Shown here: in pieces, positions 23,450 through 33,400 of the stretch
How the letters are laid out: the number at the start of each line of letters is the position of its first letter
Position numbering within the stretch: position 1 is the stretch's first letter
NCBI RefSeq assembly: GCF_003813775.1
Contig: NZ_RPDH01000002.1
Span: 1,736,001 to 1,800,000, forward strand
Reading direction: 5' to 3'
DNA from: Chitinophaga lutea
GTDB taxonomy: Bacteria > Bacteroidota > Bacteroidia > Chitinophagales > Chitinophagaceae
DNA: 64,000 bases
Made by a program: the position numbers and the translations under genes
Notes under the pieces: generated by a model
The model's input: only the letters and a program-made list of their open reading frames with translations
Told to the model about the DNA's origin: nothing
Database searches by the model: none

Positions 23450-24666
23450 CTTGCTGTGTTATTGGAATGTAACGCCGCCAGCATCTGTGATGCGGCAACG
23501 GTGATCAGCGCATCCGCTTCTTCGCCGAGGTACGACCATTTACCCGGGCCGGTTTCATAACCGCCTTCTTCAAATGCTGTGGGCGTTGGTATGTAACCGA
23601 TGGTATTTTCCGCGTATGCCGCCACGATGGTATGTTCGAAAGGAGATGCCCGTTCGATCGCCAGTGCGGTTTGGGTGAAGGGCTCGCCGGGAATGAATAC
23701 AATCGCCAGCGAACCGATGGCGATGGCATTCAGCCGTGCGAGCGCTTCCGGTTCCTGCGGCATGCCGGCTTCCGGCCGCACCGGCAGGAGTATTTCACGA
23801 TGGATATAACGGAACGCCTCATCGCACAGTGTACCCTCGTGCCGCCGCACCAGCGCCGCCAATGCCCTGCCGTGCTCCTGCGCATACGCGGGGCCGCCGG
23901 AGACGGTAGGCGGATTGATATCGCCCGCGGCGCCGTTCAGGAAAAGGGGCATACCGAATTCTCCCGATGCTTCCAGCGCCACGCACATTTCGCCGGGAAA
24001 CTCCGATGAAATATGCGGCATACACATTTCATGCACAGGGTGGCAGACGGCATGCACCAATGTGGCGATCGCCTCGCCGCGCACACCGTGGAAGATCACC
24101 GTATGCACACGCCGGTCGACCGGCCCGCGTGCCATCAGTTCCGGCGCGATGGGTTGCAGCGAATCGGACATCACGACGCCTTCCGGCGTGGGAATGCGGC
24201 GCTGCATGGAATATCCTGCCAGCTCCTCCACCGCCACGGATGGGTAACAGGGTCGTGCATTGGTAGCCGCCTGCAGGATGGCGTCCCTGATTTTCCGTTC
24301 CACATCGGCCAGCCAGCTTTTGTAAACCGGCGTGCGGTAGAGGCCGGAGAGCGCCACCGATTCAGGGCCGTTATGGGTATGCGTGCAGGCGATGATGATC
24401 TTGTCGGGCGGGATGATGTCTGACAAAGCCCGTTTGAAACGCCGCCAGCCGCCTGCGGCCGCATCGTTCAGCGCCAGCAGGTCGAGCGACACGATCGCCA
24501 CCAAATCCTTCACCGTGCCCAGCACCAGCACCCGCGCCTTCAGTGGCAGCCGCACCGACTCAAAAGGTTCGTACAACCCGTTCACCGACGACGTTAGCAA
24601 ACCCACTTCCAGCGGTGGTGTAATATCCGTTACCGAAGTACCGGCGAGTAATTGCGATGGTTCCAT
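23446..24666 (-). CDS. Neutral/alkaline ceramidase-like amidohydrolase domain protein, no signal peptide
   Basis: A 406-aa protein with the N-terminal catalytic fold of neutral ceramidases: LLAGTSVTDITPPLEVGL, ACTHTHNGPES (zinc His-x-His), HAVCHPVHEM, FLNGAAGDINPP and FIPGEPFTQ. True ceramidases are secreted and add a C-terminal Ig-like domain; both are missing here, so this is one of the many short bacterial family members and is probably cytoplasmic or periplasmic by another route. It may hydrolyse an amide or a related bond in the imported compound. It overlaps the next gene by 4 bases and follows the amidotransferase-like gene by 8. Family fold firm; ceramide is an unlikely substrate. Confidence 0.78.
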   Translation of the reverse strand: MEPSQLLAGTSVTDITPPLEVGLLTSSVNGLYEPFESVRLPLKARVLVLGTVKDLVAIVSLDLLALNDAAAGGWRRFKRALSDIIPPDKIIIACTHTHNGPESVALSGLYRTPVYKSWLADVERKIRDAILQAATNARPCYPSVAVEELAGYSMQRRIPTPEGVVMSDSLQPIAPELMARGPVDRRVHTVIFHGVRGEAIATLVHAVCHPVHEMCMPHISSEFPGEMCVALEASGEFGMPLFLNGAAGDINPPTVSGGPAYAQEHGRALAALVRRHEGTLCDEAFRYIHREILLPVRPEAGMPQEPEALARLNAIAIGSLAIVFIPGEPFTQTALAIERASPFEHTIVAAYAENTIGYIPTPTAFEEGGYETGPGKWSYLGEEADALITVAASQMLAALHSNNTAR

Positions 24667-24674
24667 ATAGTCGG

Positions 24675-25484
24675 TTACGCGGTTTGTTTTTTAACCCAGT
24701 CGAGCGACTGCTGCCAGAATGCGTCATAGCTGTCCCACAATTCGAAATTCAGGCCCCAGTGCGGCGCGGGATCGGACATATAGGTCAGAATGCGGCCCTT
24801 GCCGTATTCGCCCGCCACTACCAGCGGGTGGCCCGTTTCTTTCACACGCACCAACACTTCGCCTTCTGGTTTGGCGGTTACTTCGTTATAACCGAAAATC
24901 GGCGGGAAATTTTTCCAGTTCAGACCTTTTACTGCCGGATGATCCGGCACCAGCACCTCGGCCGTAAACCCTGCGGACGATTCCACGAGGTCTTCCGTAG
25001 CAAGGCATTGCACCGGTAATGCGTTGGAGAATGAGCTCCTGCCCCAGCCGCCTTTACCGAACGCTCCGCTGAACGACAGCCAGCCGCCCAACATCAGCAG
25101 CCCGCCACCGTCCGCGATCCAGTTCTTCACCGTCGTCAGCCTGTCCGGGAAAGTCACCACCGTATCCTTGCGCTGCGCGCGGTCGAAGAAACTGGGGAAA
25201 AGGTGAAAACATTTTGCTTCCACATCGCTGATGATGAGGCCGGTTGAAGTGCCGAGAATTTCCTCGAGGCGGCCGGGCTGCATGCGGTACAATTCCCAGT
25301 TGGCCATGCTGGTTACATCCACCACCGGGTCGATGGCTTTTACCAGTCTTTTTCCGTAGAAGTGGAGATCTGCGTCTTTGGTTTCCGTTCCGAAAGGTGT
25401 TTCGATAAATAAAGGTCCTACGCTGAATACCCAGTCGCCCAGGTACAGCACGTGCCCACGTTTTACATCCGTCGTTTGTTGCAT
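24675..25484 (-). CDS. Putative glutamine-amidotransferase-fold protein (DUF1355-like)
   Basis: A 269-aa protein without a signal peptide. The sequence VLYLGDWVFSVGPLFIETPF, then IISDVEAKCFHLFPSFF, WIADGGGLLMLGGWLSFSG and VVAGEYGKGRILTYMSDPAPHWG matches the PF07090-type class I amidotransferase-like fold common beside Bacteroidota glycan loci. A Cys is present in EAKCFHLF, but it does not sit in a clear catalytic elbow, so amidotransferase activity is doubtful. It lies between the symporter (19 bases) and the ceramidase-like gene (8 bases). I cannot assign a reaction; a role in handling the imported product is inferred from position only. Confidence 0.65.
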   Translation of the reverse strand: MQQTTDVKRGHVLYLGDWVFSVGPLFIETPFGTETKDADLHFYGKRLVKAIDPVVDVTSMANWELYRMQPGRLEEILGTSTGLIISDVEAKCFHLFPSFFDRAQRKDTVVTFPDRLTTVKNWIADGGGLLMLGGWLSFSGAFGKGGWGRSSFSNALPVQCLATEDLVESSAGFTAEVLVPDHPAVKGLNWKNFPPIFGYNEVTAKPEGEVLVRVKETGHPLVVAGEYGKGRILTYMSDPAPHWGLNFELWDSYDAFWQQSLDWVKKQTA

Positions 25485-25503
25485 GTTATCTTGATTTTAT
25501 GAG

Positions 25504-27357
25504 TTAATTCGTTTGAGTGACTGCGGCCTCTTCCATTTCTACACCGGCAGCAGCCGTATTATCCGCCGCCCTTCGGGCGAGCACCGCCAGGTATCGTTGC
25601 GCCATTTTCCAGAAAATGATGAAGCTGATCACCGCCGCCGCGATGGTCCATACGCCGGTGAGATACCGCGCGAACCATGCATGGGTAAGCCCCAGCATCA
25701 GCATCGATACGGACGCGGTTCCGATGATGGCGATGAATATCCCGCGGAAGACCAGTTTGAATGAACCGGCACTGCCTGGCTGATCAAGGTGCTGATAGGG
25801 CGTCCAGCAGCCGAGCGGATGCGCGCGGAGGTAGAACTTCCGCAGCAGTTCGTCGGGATCCGGTTTGGTGAGCAGCGCAACGGCGACCCATAATACCGTG
25901 GTCAGCCCCATCACCAGCAGCGTTTGCCAGTACCAGGCGATGTTCAGGCTATCCGCCCAGGGCACGCCCAGGAATGCCAGCAGTTTCGGCCCCAGCACCA
26001 CGAGGCAGAATATGGCGGCGCCGCCGAAAGAAGCCGCTACGCGGGCGGGGCCGTTAAAGCGCCACCACCACCACTGCGCCCAGTTGGCGGGCAGTTCCGC
26101 CGCACTGAGCGACAGCATAAATATGGCCACGTCGGTGATGATGAGCACATTGAATACTACCGCGACAGATAATGCGAGGATGATGATCATACCCACTTTT
26201 CCCATCAGCATGTAATGACTTTCTTTTGCTTTGGGCACGAACCAGCGGCGGTAGATATCGCTCACCAGCACCTGGCTGCCGAAGTTGAGGTTATCGCCAA
26301 CGGTCGACATCGTAGCCGCCAGCATCGCCGCCACCATCAATCCCATCGCGCCCACGGGCAGCAGTGTTTTCATCAGCCGCCCGTATACCAGTTCCCTGTC
26401 CGCATCGATCTGCCGCAGTTCCGGCCACATCACCGCCGCGCTGATGCTCGGCAGCGTAACCAGCAGCAGCAGGAGGAACATACTGATAGCCGCCACCACG
26501 TACATGGTCAATGCTTCAGAGGGTGTGCGCGTGGAGAGGATGCGTTGCCCTTCCATGGCTCCGCCCATCGGGGCCGCATCTCCGCCGTAGCCGATGCTCT
26601 GGCCCAGCAGCCATCCCAGTGCGGCGGCCAGCGGGAACACGGCATGATTCTCCGGGGGCACGGAGCCGAGTATTTCGGCACCTGCAGGGCCGAATTGTGC
26701 ACGAATGGCGGTCACCATCGCCTCCGCGCCGCCGAAGTGTTCCAGCGTGAGCCAGGCCAGCATCAGCGTGCCTGCCAGGAAAATGATCATCTGGATAAAA
26801 TTGGAGATCACCACGCCTTTATAACCCGAAGAGAATACGAACAGCAGCGAGATCGGCACTACCAGGCAAAGCGTTTGCAGTTTGGTGAGGTCGAATGCCG
26901 GCCCCATGATCTTGCAGGCTGCCAGCAGTGTAATGCCCGTCCATGCCGGCATCGCCACCATCGATGTACGGATGGCTATCCAGAGCCGCATGGCGGCGGC
27001 CGCTCCCTTCGGGAAGCGCAGGTCATAAAATTCAAGCGAGGTGAACAGGTTCAGGCGCCGCCAGAAAACGGCGAACAATACGCCGCCGAGAAAGAGCGCG
27101 AGGCCGAACCGGCTCAGGTACCACCAGCAGATGAAACCGCCGGTGGCCACGGCGAGGCCGCCGTAGCCCGTGGCCGCATCCGGACTTACCAGCGCGGCCG
27201 TATAGGAAATACCGTTCAGCCAGCCGGGAATTTTCCGGCCGCCGAGAAAGAAGTTGTCCATGCTTTTGTTCGCGAAACGGCGGTGCCAGAAGCCGGTGCC
27301 GAGCATCAGCAAAATGTAAACCACTACGATCCAGATGTCTATTTGATGCCAGTTCAT
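25504..27357 (-). CDS. Sodium:solute symporter (SSS family)
   Basis: A 617-aa inner-membrane protein with ~14 hydrophobic segments. It begins WIVVVYILLMLGTGFWHRRF and GGRKIPGWLNGISYTAALVS, the usual SSS first and second helices with the Na+-site region. AMLAATMSTVGDNLNFGSQVLVSDIYR is the characteristic SSS helix-8 block. It would couple Na+ entry to uptake of a sugar or related small molecule into the cytoplasm. It lies third-to-fourth in the operon after SusC, SusD and the first GH172 gene, which fits import of the product released in the periplasm. Substrate not predictable from sequence alone. Confidence 0.9.
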   Translation of the reverse strand: MNWHQIDIWIVVVYILLMLGTGFWHRRFANKSMDNFFLGGRKIPGWLNGISYTAALVSPDAATGYGGLAVATGGFICWWYLSRFGLALFLGGVLFAVFWRRLNLFTSLEFYDLRFPKGAAAAMRLWIAIRTSMVAMPAWTGITLLAACKIMGPAFDLTKLQTLCLVVPISLLFVFSSGYKGVVISNFIQMIIFLAGTLMLAWLTLEHFGGAEAMVTAIRAQFGPAGAEILGSVPPENHAVFPLAAALGWLLGQSIGYGGDAAPMGGAMEGQRILSTRTPSEALTMYVVAAISMFLLLLLVTLPSISAAVMWPELRQIDADRELVYGRLMKTLLPVGAMGLMVAAMLAATMSTVGDNLNFGSQVLVSDIYRRWFVPKAKESHYMLMGKVGMIIILALSVAVVFNVLIITDVAIFMLSLSAAELPANWAQWWWWRFNGPARVAASFGGAAIFCLVVLGPKLLAFLGVPWADSLNIAWYWQTLLVMGLTTVLWVAVALLTKPDPDELLRKFYLRAHPLGCWTPYQHLDQPGSAGSFKLVFRGIFIAIIGTASVSMLMLGLTHAWFARYLTGVWTIAAAVISFIIFWKMAQRYLAVLARRAADNTAAAGVEMEEAAVTQTN

Positions 27358-27376
27358 ATGTGACGATGCCTGTTGA

Positions 27377-28585
27377 TCAGAGAATGCCTTTTAAACGTTG
27401 CGCCAGCGGGGCCAGCGGCGGCAGGTTATTCTGCGGTTTATTGAGGTAGAAATAAGCCGTGGCGGAATAATGATCCACCCTGTAAAAATTCACCCACTCA
27501 TCTGCCGGAAAACGGTCGTCCGTATAATCCGGGTAGTTGGGCTCTTCCAGCAGTTTCACGAGGCCCTGCTGCGTCATCACGGAGATGGGCTTCACTTTCC
27601 CGCCGGCTTTTGCAATGGCCCTGATTTTATCTCTTCCGCCGCCGCCCATTTCCTGTATGGTCACTTTGCACGACGACTGGAAGTACACGGGGTCAGGGAT
27701 GTGATAACGGTAAAAGGCGTACTGCCCCTTTTGTTTATCGACAACCGGCGCGCCCTGGTACAGCTGCGCGAAAGGGCCGAGGTTCCAGGCGGAGCCTACG
27801 TAATCTTCCGTACCGGTGCCCGCGAGCGTAGGATGTTCCTTATCCCCGTCGAGGTACATTTTTACTTCGCCTTCACCGAACCAGGTATCACCGTAAATCC
27901 TATCCGGCACGATGCTGAGATTGGTTCCCAGGAAACGCCCTCTCCCGCTCACTTCCGGCAGTATTTCAAAATCCTCGCCCAGCTGATTGTTGTCGCTGCT
28001 GTTCCAGTATGCGTGGAAGTAGGCGATATTATCCGGGTGTTTTTTCACTTTGGTGAGGTTCACATCGAAGAACAGCAGCTGGTTATGTTTTGACTCGTTC
28101 ACAAAAACGATCTTCGCATGTTTTTTAAACGGCATGGGAATAACACAGTTGAAGGATTTGCCTTCCGGATCGGAGAACAGCGCGTTTTGAAACGGCGTTC
28201 TCCTGCCGAGACCGATGCCGAAGAAATCGCCCAGCGGTACCGCCACGGCCGGCTTTTCGGCCCCGTCCCAATACATTTCGATGTAGATGGAACGGAGCGA
28301 CGCCGGGCTTCTTTCGATGATGGTCATCCAGATGCGGTTGATCGTGCCCGCGCCTTCGTAATCCATCATCACCTTCCGTTCGCCCGGTTTCACCCATTCC
28401 GCAGCGCGCCCTTTCGCGCCTTTATTTTCCATCCCACCTTTCCCTTTCGCGCCGGTCGGGTTTTCGAGGCTGATCCATTGTGTTTCCGTGCCGGCAGGCA
28501 ATTCGAACAGCTGCTGGGCAGTGGCCGCTGCCGGTAAAAGGCAGCATAACAATAGCAGCTTGCCTGCATTACATAATCTGATCAT
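27377..28585 (-). CDS. GH172 (DUF2961) glycosidase directly after SusD
   Basis: A 402-aa exported GH172 protein (signal ending CLLPAAATAQ). It has ETQWISLENPTGAKGKGGM, VMMDYEGAGTINRIWMTI, VAVPLGDFFGIGLGR, WFGEGEVKMYLDGDKEHPTL and the signature LAGTGTEDYVGSAWNLG. The start is of the large DUF2961 subgroup that opens with a Gly/Lys-rich loop and differs clearly from the tandem A/B copies. Being directly after SusD, it is probably the first enzyme to meet the captured substrate at the outer membrane or in the periplasm. Spacing is 24 bases to SusD and 19 to the symporter. Confidence 0.88.
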   Translation of the reverse strand: MIRLCNAGKLLLLCCLLPAAATAQQLFELPAGTETQWISLENPTGAKGKGGMENKGAKGRAAEWVKPGERKVMMDYEGAGTINRIWMTIIERSPASLRSIYIEMYWDGAEKPAVAVPLGDFFGIGLGRRTPFQNALFSDPEGKSFNCVIPMPFKKHAKIVFVNESKHNQLLFFDVNLTKVKKHPDNIAYFHAYWNSSDNNQLGEDFEILPEVSGRGRFLGTNLSIVPDRIYGDTWFGEGEVKMYLDGDKEHPTLAGTGTEDYVGSAWNLGPFAQLYQGAPVVDKQKGQYAFYRYHIPDPVYFQSSCKVTIQEMGGGGRDKIRAIAKAGGKVKPISVMTQQGLVKLLEEPNYPDYTDDRFPADEWVNFYRVDHYSATAYFYLNKPQNNLPPLAPLAQRLKGIL

Positions 28586-28609
28586 TCGTACGTTGTTGTT
28601 TGATGATAT

Positions 28610-30445
28610 TTACCAGCCGGGATTCTGTACCAGCTTCCGGTTTTTCTCGAGTTCGCGCTGCTGTATGGGCCAGAGGTAATGTTTCTTCTCGAACACTCTT
28701 TTTTCCATCACCCTCCGGGCGTAAAATGCATTGCTGGAAATATTGTACCCGTCCATCAGCACATCGATGCCGTAAATATTGCCGTTATCGGTGGTTTCCG
28801 CGGTTTTCCAGCGGTGCGTATCAAAATAGCGGTGTGTTTCAAATGCCAGTTCTATCCTTCTTTCGTGGCGGATCCTTTCGCGCATATCGGCCTGCGACAA
28901 CCCCGTGGGCAATCCCGGCAGCCCGGCGCGCTCACGTATCAGGTTCACATACTTGTACACGTCCGCCACGGGGCCCTGCGCTTCGTTCAATGCTTCGGCG
29001 TAGTTGAGGTACTGTTCGCCGAGGCGGAAAAACACCCAGGTGCGGATGGGGCCCGCTTTCGGTTGCATGACGTAAAAGGGGTTCGTCAGTTTCCTCATAA
29101 GATACCCCGTTTCGCTGAAATTTGCACCGGCATCGAACGGCCTTCCATCCAGCCCGCCTTTCCAGAACTGCAGCGGCGTAACCCTGTTCTGCGGAGCGCC
29201 CGTCTTGAATTTCGCGCCGGTGAAGCTGATGCTGGCATAAAAGCGGGGCTCCCTGCCTACATACATGCCCCGTGTACCCGCGTAATAATAATCGGTGGCG
29301 GCAGGCGCCTGTGTGCTTTCGTTGTACGCGGATGCCGGGTTGACAATGGGTGTCAGGTTGGCGTTATATCCCAGGATGGGGCGGGTGCCATCAGCCATTT
29401 CATAATCGTCCACGATGTTCTGTGTGGCGGCCTGCAGGGGCCAGTTGGCGCCGGGCATGCCGCGGGGCTCGCTGTATGCGTCGATGTTGAGGTAACCGGG
29501 ATCGTTGCTCGTAAAAAACACCTCGTCGTTGAAGTTGACGTAAAATATTTCACTGTAGTTCTTCACCGGGTTACTGCCGGAGCGGTGCAATTTATGCCCG
29601 GCGGATTCGGCCAGGTCGATGCAGGCTTTGGCGGCGGTGGCGGCATCCTGCCACCGCGTCGGCACGGCGTCAGGGAACAGGCGTACCCCGTCTTTATCTT
29701 TGAAAGCCGCATAATCCGGGTTGCCGTTCCAGAGCGGGCTGGCCATATACAGCAGCACCCTTGCCTTCAGCGCCGCGCAGGTTGCCTTGGAAGGCTTTCC
29801 GTAGTCGGTGGTCGCCGTTACCCGTGCGGGGAGCAACGCAGCCGCTTTATCGCATTCGGCAACGATGAACTCCACGCATTTTTCAATCGGCTGCCGTTTG
29901 AACGCCACCAGGTCTTCATCGAGCAGCAGCGTTCTATCGATGACCGGCACGGGACCGTACACGCGGATGAGGAAAAAATGATTGAGCGCGCGCAGGAAAA
30001 GCGCCTCCCCTTTCCAGTTACTGATACGGTCGGCCGAGGCCAGCTCCGAAGGCGCGAGTCTGTCGATATTTTCGAGGAAGATGTTGGCTTTACGAATGGC
30101 GAAATAGCTGTGCGACCAGATATCCTGCACATATGAATCCGCATTCCAGTTCCCGTTGTTCATCGCATTGCTGAAATTCGGCTCATGCCCGATCTCCAGC
30201 TCGTCAGAAGCAGCGTTGAACACGTTATTCGGGGCGCAGCCGTTGCAGGGATTATCCACCATCGCCAGCTCTTTCGGGAGGTGGGAATAGATATTGGCCA
30301 GGAATTGTTCGGCAAATACAGGATTGGTAAACACCTGCTCCTGCGTCAGATCTTCATCCGGTGTTTTCTCCAGGTAGTCCTTTGAACACGACGGCGCTAC
30401 CAGCAGGAACACAGTCGCGAGCACGGGGATGATATATGATTTCAT
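28610..30445 (-). CDS. SusD/RagB-family outer-membrane lipoprotein
   Basis: A 611-aa surface glycan-binding lipoprotein with lipobox VAPSC (mature N-terminal Cys ~20). SusD hallmarks are KDYLEKTPDEDLTQEQVF, FLANIYSHLP, helical TPR-like repeats (RKANIFLENID, ALFLRALNHFFLIRVYGPVP) and the C-terminal RIRHERRIELAFETHRYFD block. It forms a lid over the SusC barrel, catching the glycan and passing it on. It starts 21 bases after susC. Binding residues cannot be deduced, but Trp and Tyr are frequent in the central region. Confidence 0.95.
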   Translation of the reverse strand: MKSYIIPVLATVFLLVAPSCSKDYLEKTPDEDLTQEQVFTNPVFAEQFLANIYSHLPKELAMVDNPCNGCAPNNVFNAASDELEIGHEPNFSNAMNNGNWNADSYVQDIWSHSYFAIRKANIFLENIDRLAPSELASADRISNWKGEALFLRALNHFFLIRVYGPVPVIDRTLLLDEDLVAFKRQPIEKCVEFIVAECDKAAALLPARVTATTDYGKPSKATCAALKARVLLYMASPLWNGNPDYAAFKDKDGVRLFPDAVPTRWQDAATAAKACIDLAESAGHKLHRSGSNPVKNYSEIFYVNFNDEVFFTSNDPGYLNIDAYSEPRGMPGANWPLQAATQNIVDDYEMADGTRPILGYNANLTPIVNPASAYNESTQAPAATDYYYAGTRGMYVGREPRFYASISFTGAKFKTGAPQNRVTPLQFWKGGLDGRPFDAGANFSETGYLMRKLTNPFYVMQPKAGPIRTWVFFRLGEQYLNYAEALNEAQGPVADVYKYVNLIRERAGLPGLPTGLSQADMRERIRHERRIELAFETHRYFDTHRWKTAETTDNGNIYGIDVLMDGYNISSNAFYARRVMEKRVFEKKHYLWPIQQRELEKNRKLVQNPGW

Positions 30446-30466
30446 GATACCAGTTTTTTTGATTGA

Positions 30467-33400
30467 CTAAAAATTAGCTTCCAGCCCGAAGTTGTAGTTG
30501 CGGGGGATGGGATAACCGCCCGTGCCGAAATCGGATTCCGGGTCGATGACCTTGATCTTGTCCCAGGTGGCGAGGTTCGTTCCCTGTATAAATACCCGCA
30601 CGCTTTTGAGCGACGCTTTTTTGGTGACGTTGACAGGGATGGTGTAACCGATCTCCGCGTTTTTGATCCGCAGGTAGTCGCCGCTCCGCTGCCAGAGCGT
30701 GGAACCGGTGTAATTGTTGGTACTGCCCGCCCGCACTGCCGGGAATTCCGCATGGGCGTTGTTGCCGCCCACGACAAACCGTTTGTCGTACACCTGCTGC
30801 ATCACGTTGTAATAACCGGCCTGTCCGGAGAAAGCCCAGGCCGTCCAGCCCTGCGTGAAAAAGAAGTCGCGGCGTGCCGCGCCGGTGAAAAAGATGGTGG
30901 CGTCGAAACCTTTCCAGGCCGCAGTAGCACCGAAGCCGTACATGATCTGCGGTTCTGTGCCGTAGCTGCCGATGATGGTACGGTCGGCCGTGGTGATCTT
31001 GCCGTCTTTGTTGATGTCCTCGTATTTGATATCGCCGGGGCGGATAACCGACTGGAGGGCCGTTTGCGAGGGACTGTTGTCGATGTCGCGCTGGTCCTGG
31101 AAAAACCCGAGCGCGCGGTAACCGAGGTTGGAGCCGATGGCGCTGCCCCTGAAATCCTGGTAGGGATACAATGCCGGCGGCGCGTCGTTTTCGATGATGG
31201 TATTTTTCGCGAAAGTGAAGTTGCCGGTGAAGGAATAATACAATCCTTTTTTAGTGGTGTTGCGGAGCTGGAGGTTCGCTTCAAATCCCTTGTTCTCGGT
31301 AATGCCCACGTTGCCGAAAGGTACGGTGCCCGGCGGGTAACCGGCATAGATCGGGATGGTCCTGCGCTCGAGCAACTGCCCGTCGCGGCGTTCGTGGAAA
31401 AGGGTGGAAGATAGCACCACTTTCCCGTTGAACATTTCCAGGTCGAATCCCAGATCTGTTTTGTATGCGGTTTCCCAGGTTACGTTCACGTTCCCGATGC
31501 GCGCTTCGCTTTTGCCGCCGGGGTTCGTATTCTGATCGATGCCGAACACGTATCCCCCTGCCGATTTATTGTACGTGCTCAGGTAGAGGAAACGGGCGCC
31601 GCCGATGCGGTCGTTCCCCACGATCCCGTAGTTACCGCGCAGTTTCAGCAAACTGATCACGTTCCTGTTCCAGAATTTTTCGCCCGATACGATCCAGCCG
31701 GCGCCGATGGCCGGGAAGAACCCGTAGCGTTTGCCTTTCGGGAAATTTTCAGAACCGTTATAACCCGCGCTCAGCTGCAGGAGGTAACGGTAATCGTAGT
31801 TGTAGGTTACCCTGCCGATGAGGCCCTGCCGCCTTTCGGGCAGGTTCTGCACGGAATTGCCGGCGTTGACGTTGGTGAATTCCCGCCTTTCCGCCGTGAG
31901 CATGCCCGTTACCTGGTGCGCACCGAAAGAACGCTCATAGTCCACGCCCACCTGCCCGTACATGGTTCTGTAGGTTTCGTTGCGGTTCTCGAAGCCCAGC
32001 GGGGTTTCGGTGGACCATTGTTTGTAAGTTTCCACGCCCGTTACCGGATCTTTCGCATAAGAATAGGTAGCCGGTGATTTGCGCCGGATGTTCTGCGTGA
32101 TGTCCACCACGTCGAACGCCACGAGGCCGCGGGCGGACAGGCCTTTGGTGATGTACGAAAGGTCCCACTTCGCCGAAAGGTTGCTCACCAGGGTGTTATA
32201 GAATTGTTTGGTATAGCCCGTTTGTGTCACCAGTGCGTACGGGTTCAGCAGCAGGTCGCCGAAAGCGCCCGGCTGGCTGCCGTTCGGGTTTTTCACCGGG
32301 TAAGTGTTCGGTGCGGTGAGTTTCAGGTTGGCCAGGATGTTACCCGCATCCCTGCCCGGAAAATTGGTGTTGGAAATGATGCCCGACAGCCCTAATGCCA
32401 ATGAAAATCTTTTGCTGAGTTTCACGTCCACGTTCGACCGGAAATTGTAGCGTTTCAGCGCCGCGTTGGTTTTGTAGCTGTTGGCCGGGTCTTCGTTGTA
32501 GATGCCTTCCTGAATGGTGTAACCGAGGTTGAGGTAATATTTTACCACCTCCGTACCGCCCGATACGCCGAGGTTATTGATGAGCTGGCGTGTTCTTTTT
32601 TTCAGCACCACGTCGTACCAGTTCACGTTGGGATACATGTACGGGTCGGAGCCGTCTTTGTACTTCTGGATTTCCGCGTCGGTGAATTTCGGCCGCTCTC
32701 CTACGTTGGTCAACGCTTCATTGTGAAGCAGCGCATATTCGTACCCGTCGATATTGTCTTCGATGCGCATCGGCACCACGATGGCCGCTTCCGAACGGAA
32801 GGTGATATTCGGTTTGCCCACCGTGCCTTTCCGCGTGGTGATCATGATCACGCCGTTGGCGCCCCTGTTGCCGTACACGGCGGTGGAAGCCGCGTCTTTC
32901 AGTACGGAGAAACTTTCTATTTCCTGGATGTTCATCGTCGTCCAGTAATCCTGCAGTTCACGTTCCACACCATCCACGATGATCAGTGGTTTGTTGGTGC
33001 CGCTTTGCGACACGAGCCCGCGGATGAATACTTTCGCCGCGTCGTAGCCCGGTTCGCCGGAGGTCTGCCGTGTGATGATGCCTGCGAGTTTACCGCCGAT
33101 CGCGTTGGTCAGCGAAGGTGTGGCGTATTTCTGTATCTCCCTGGCGGATACGGACGATACGGCGCCCACCATCGTGATCTTTTTCTGGGTACCGTAGCCT
33201 ACTACCTGTACCTCGTTGAGTTTGCGGCTTTCTTCGTCCGGCGCCAGCTTGATCGTCATTGTTTTTTGCGCGCCCACCTTTACGGTAGTGTTGTAATAAC
33301 CGAGAAAGCTGAAGATGAGGGAGTCTTCCTCACGCGCCACTTCGATCATGAACTTGCCGTTCATATCGGTGGTAACGCCTGTTTGGGTGCCCTTCACCCG

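Noticed and set aside
23446..24666. True secreted ceramidase
   Set aside because: No signal peptide, no C-terminal Ig-like domain and only about 406 aa; more likely a diverged family member.
28679..30136. 485-codon open frame on the plus strand
   Set aside because: Antisense to SusD.
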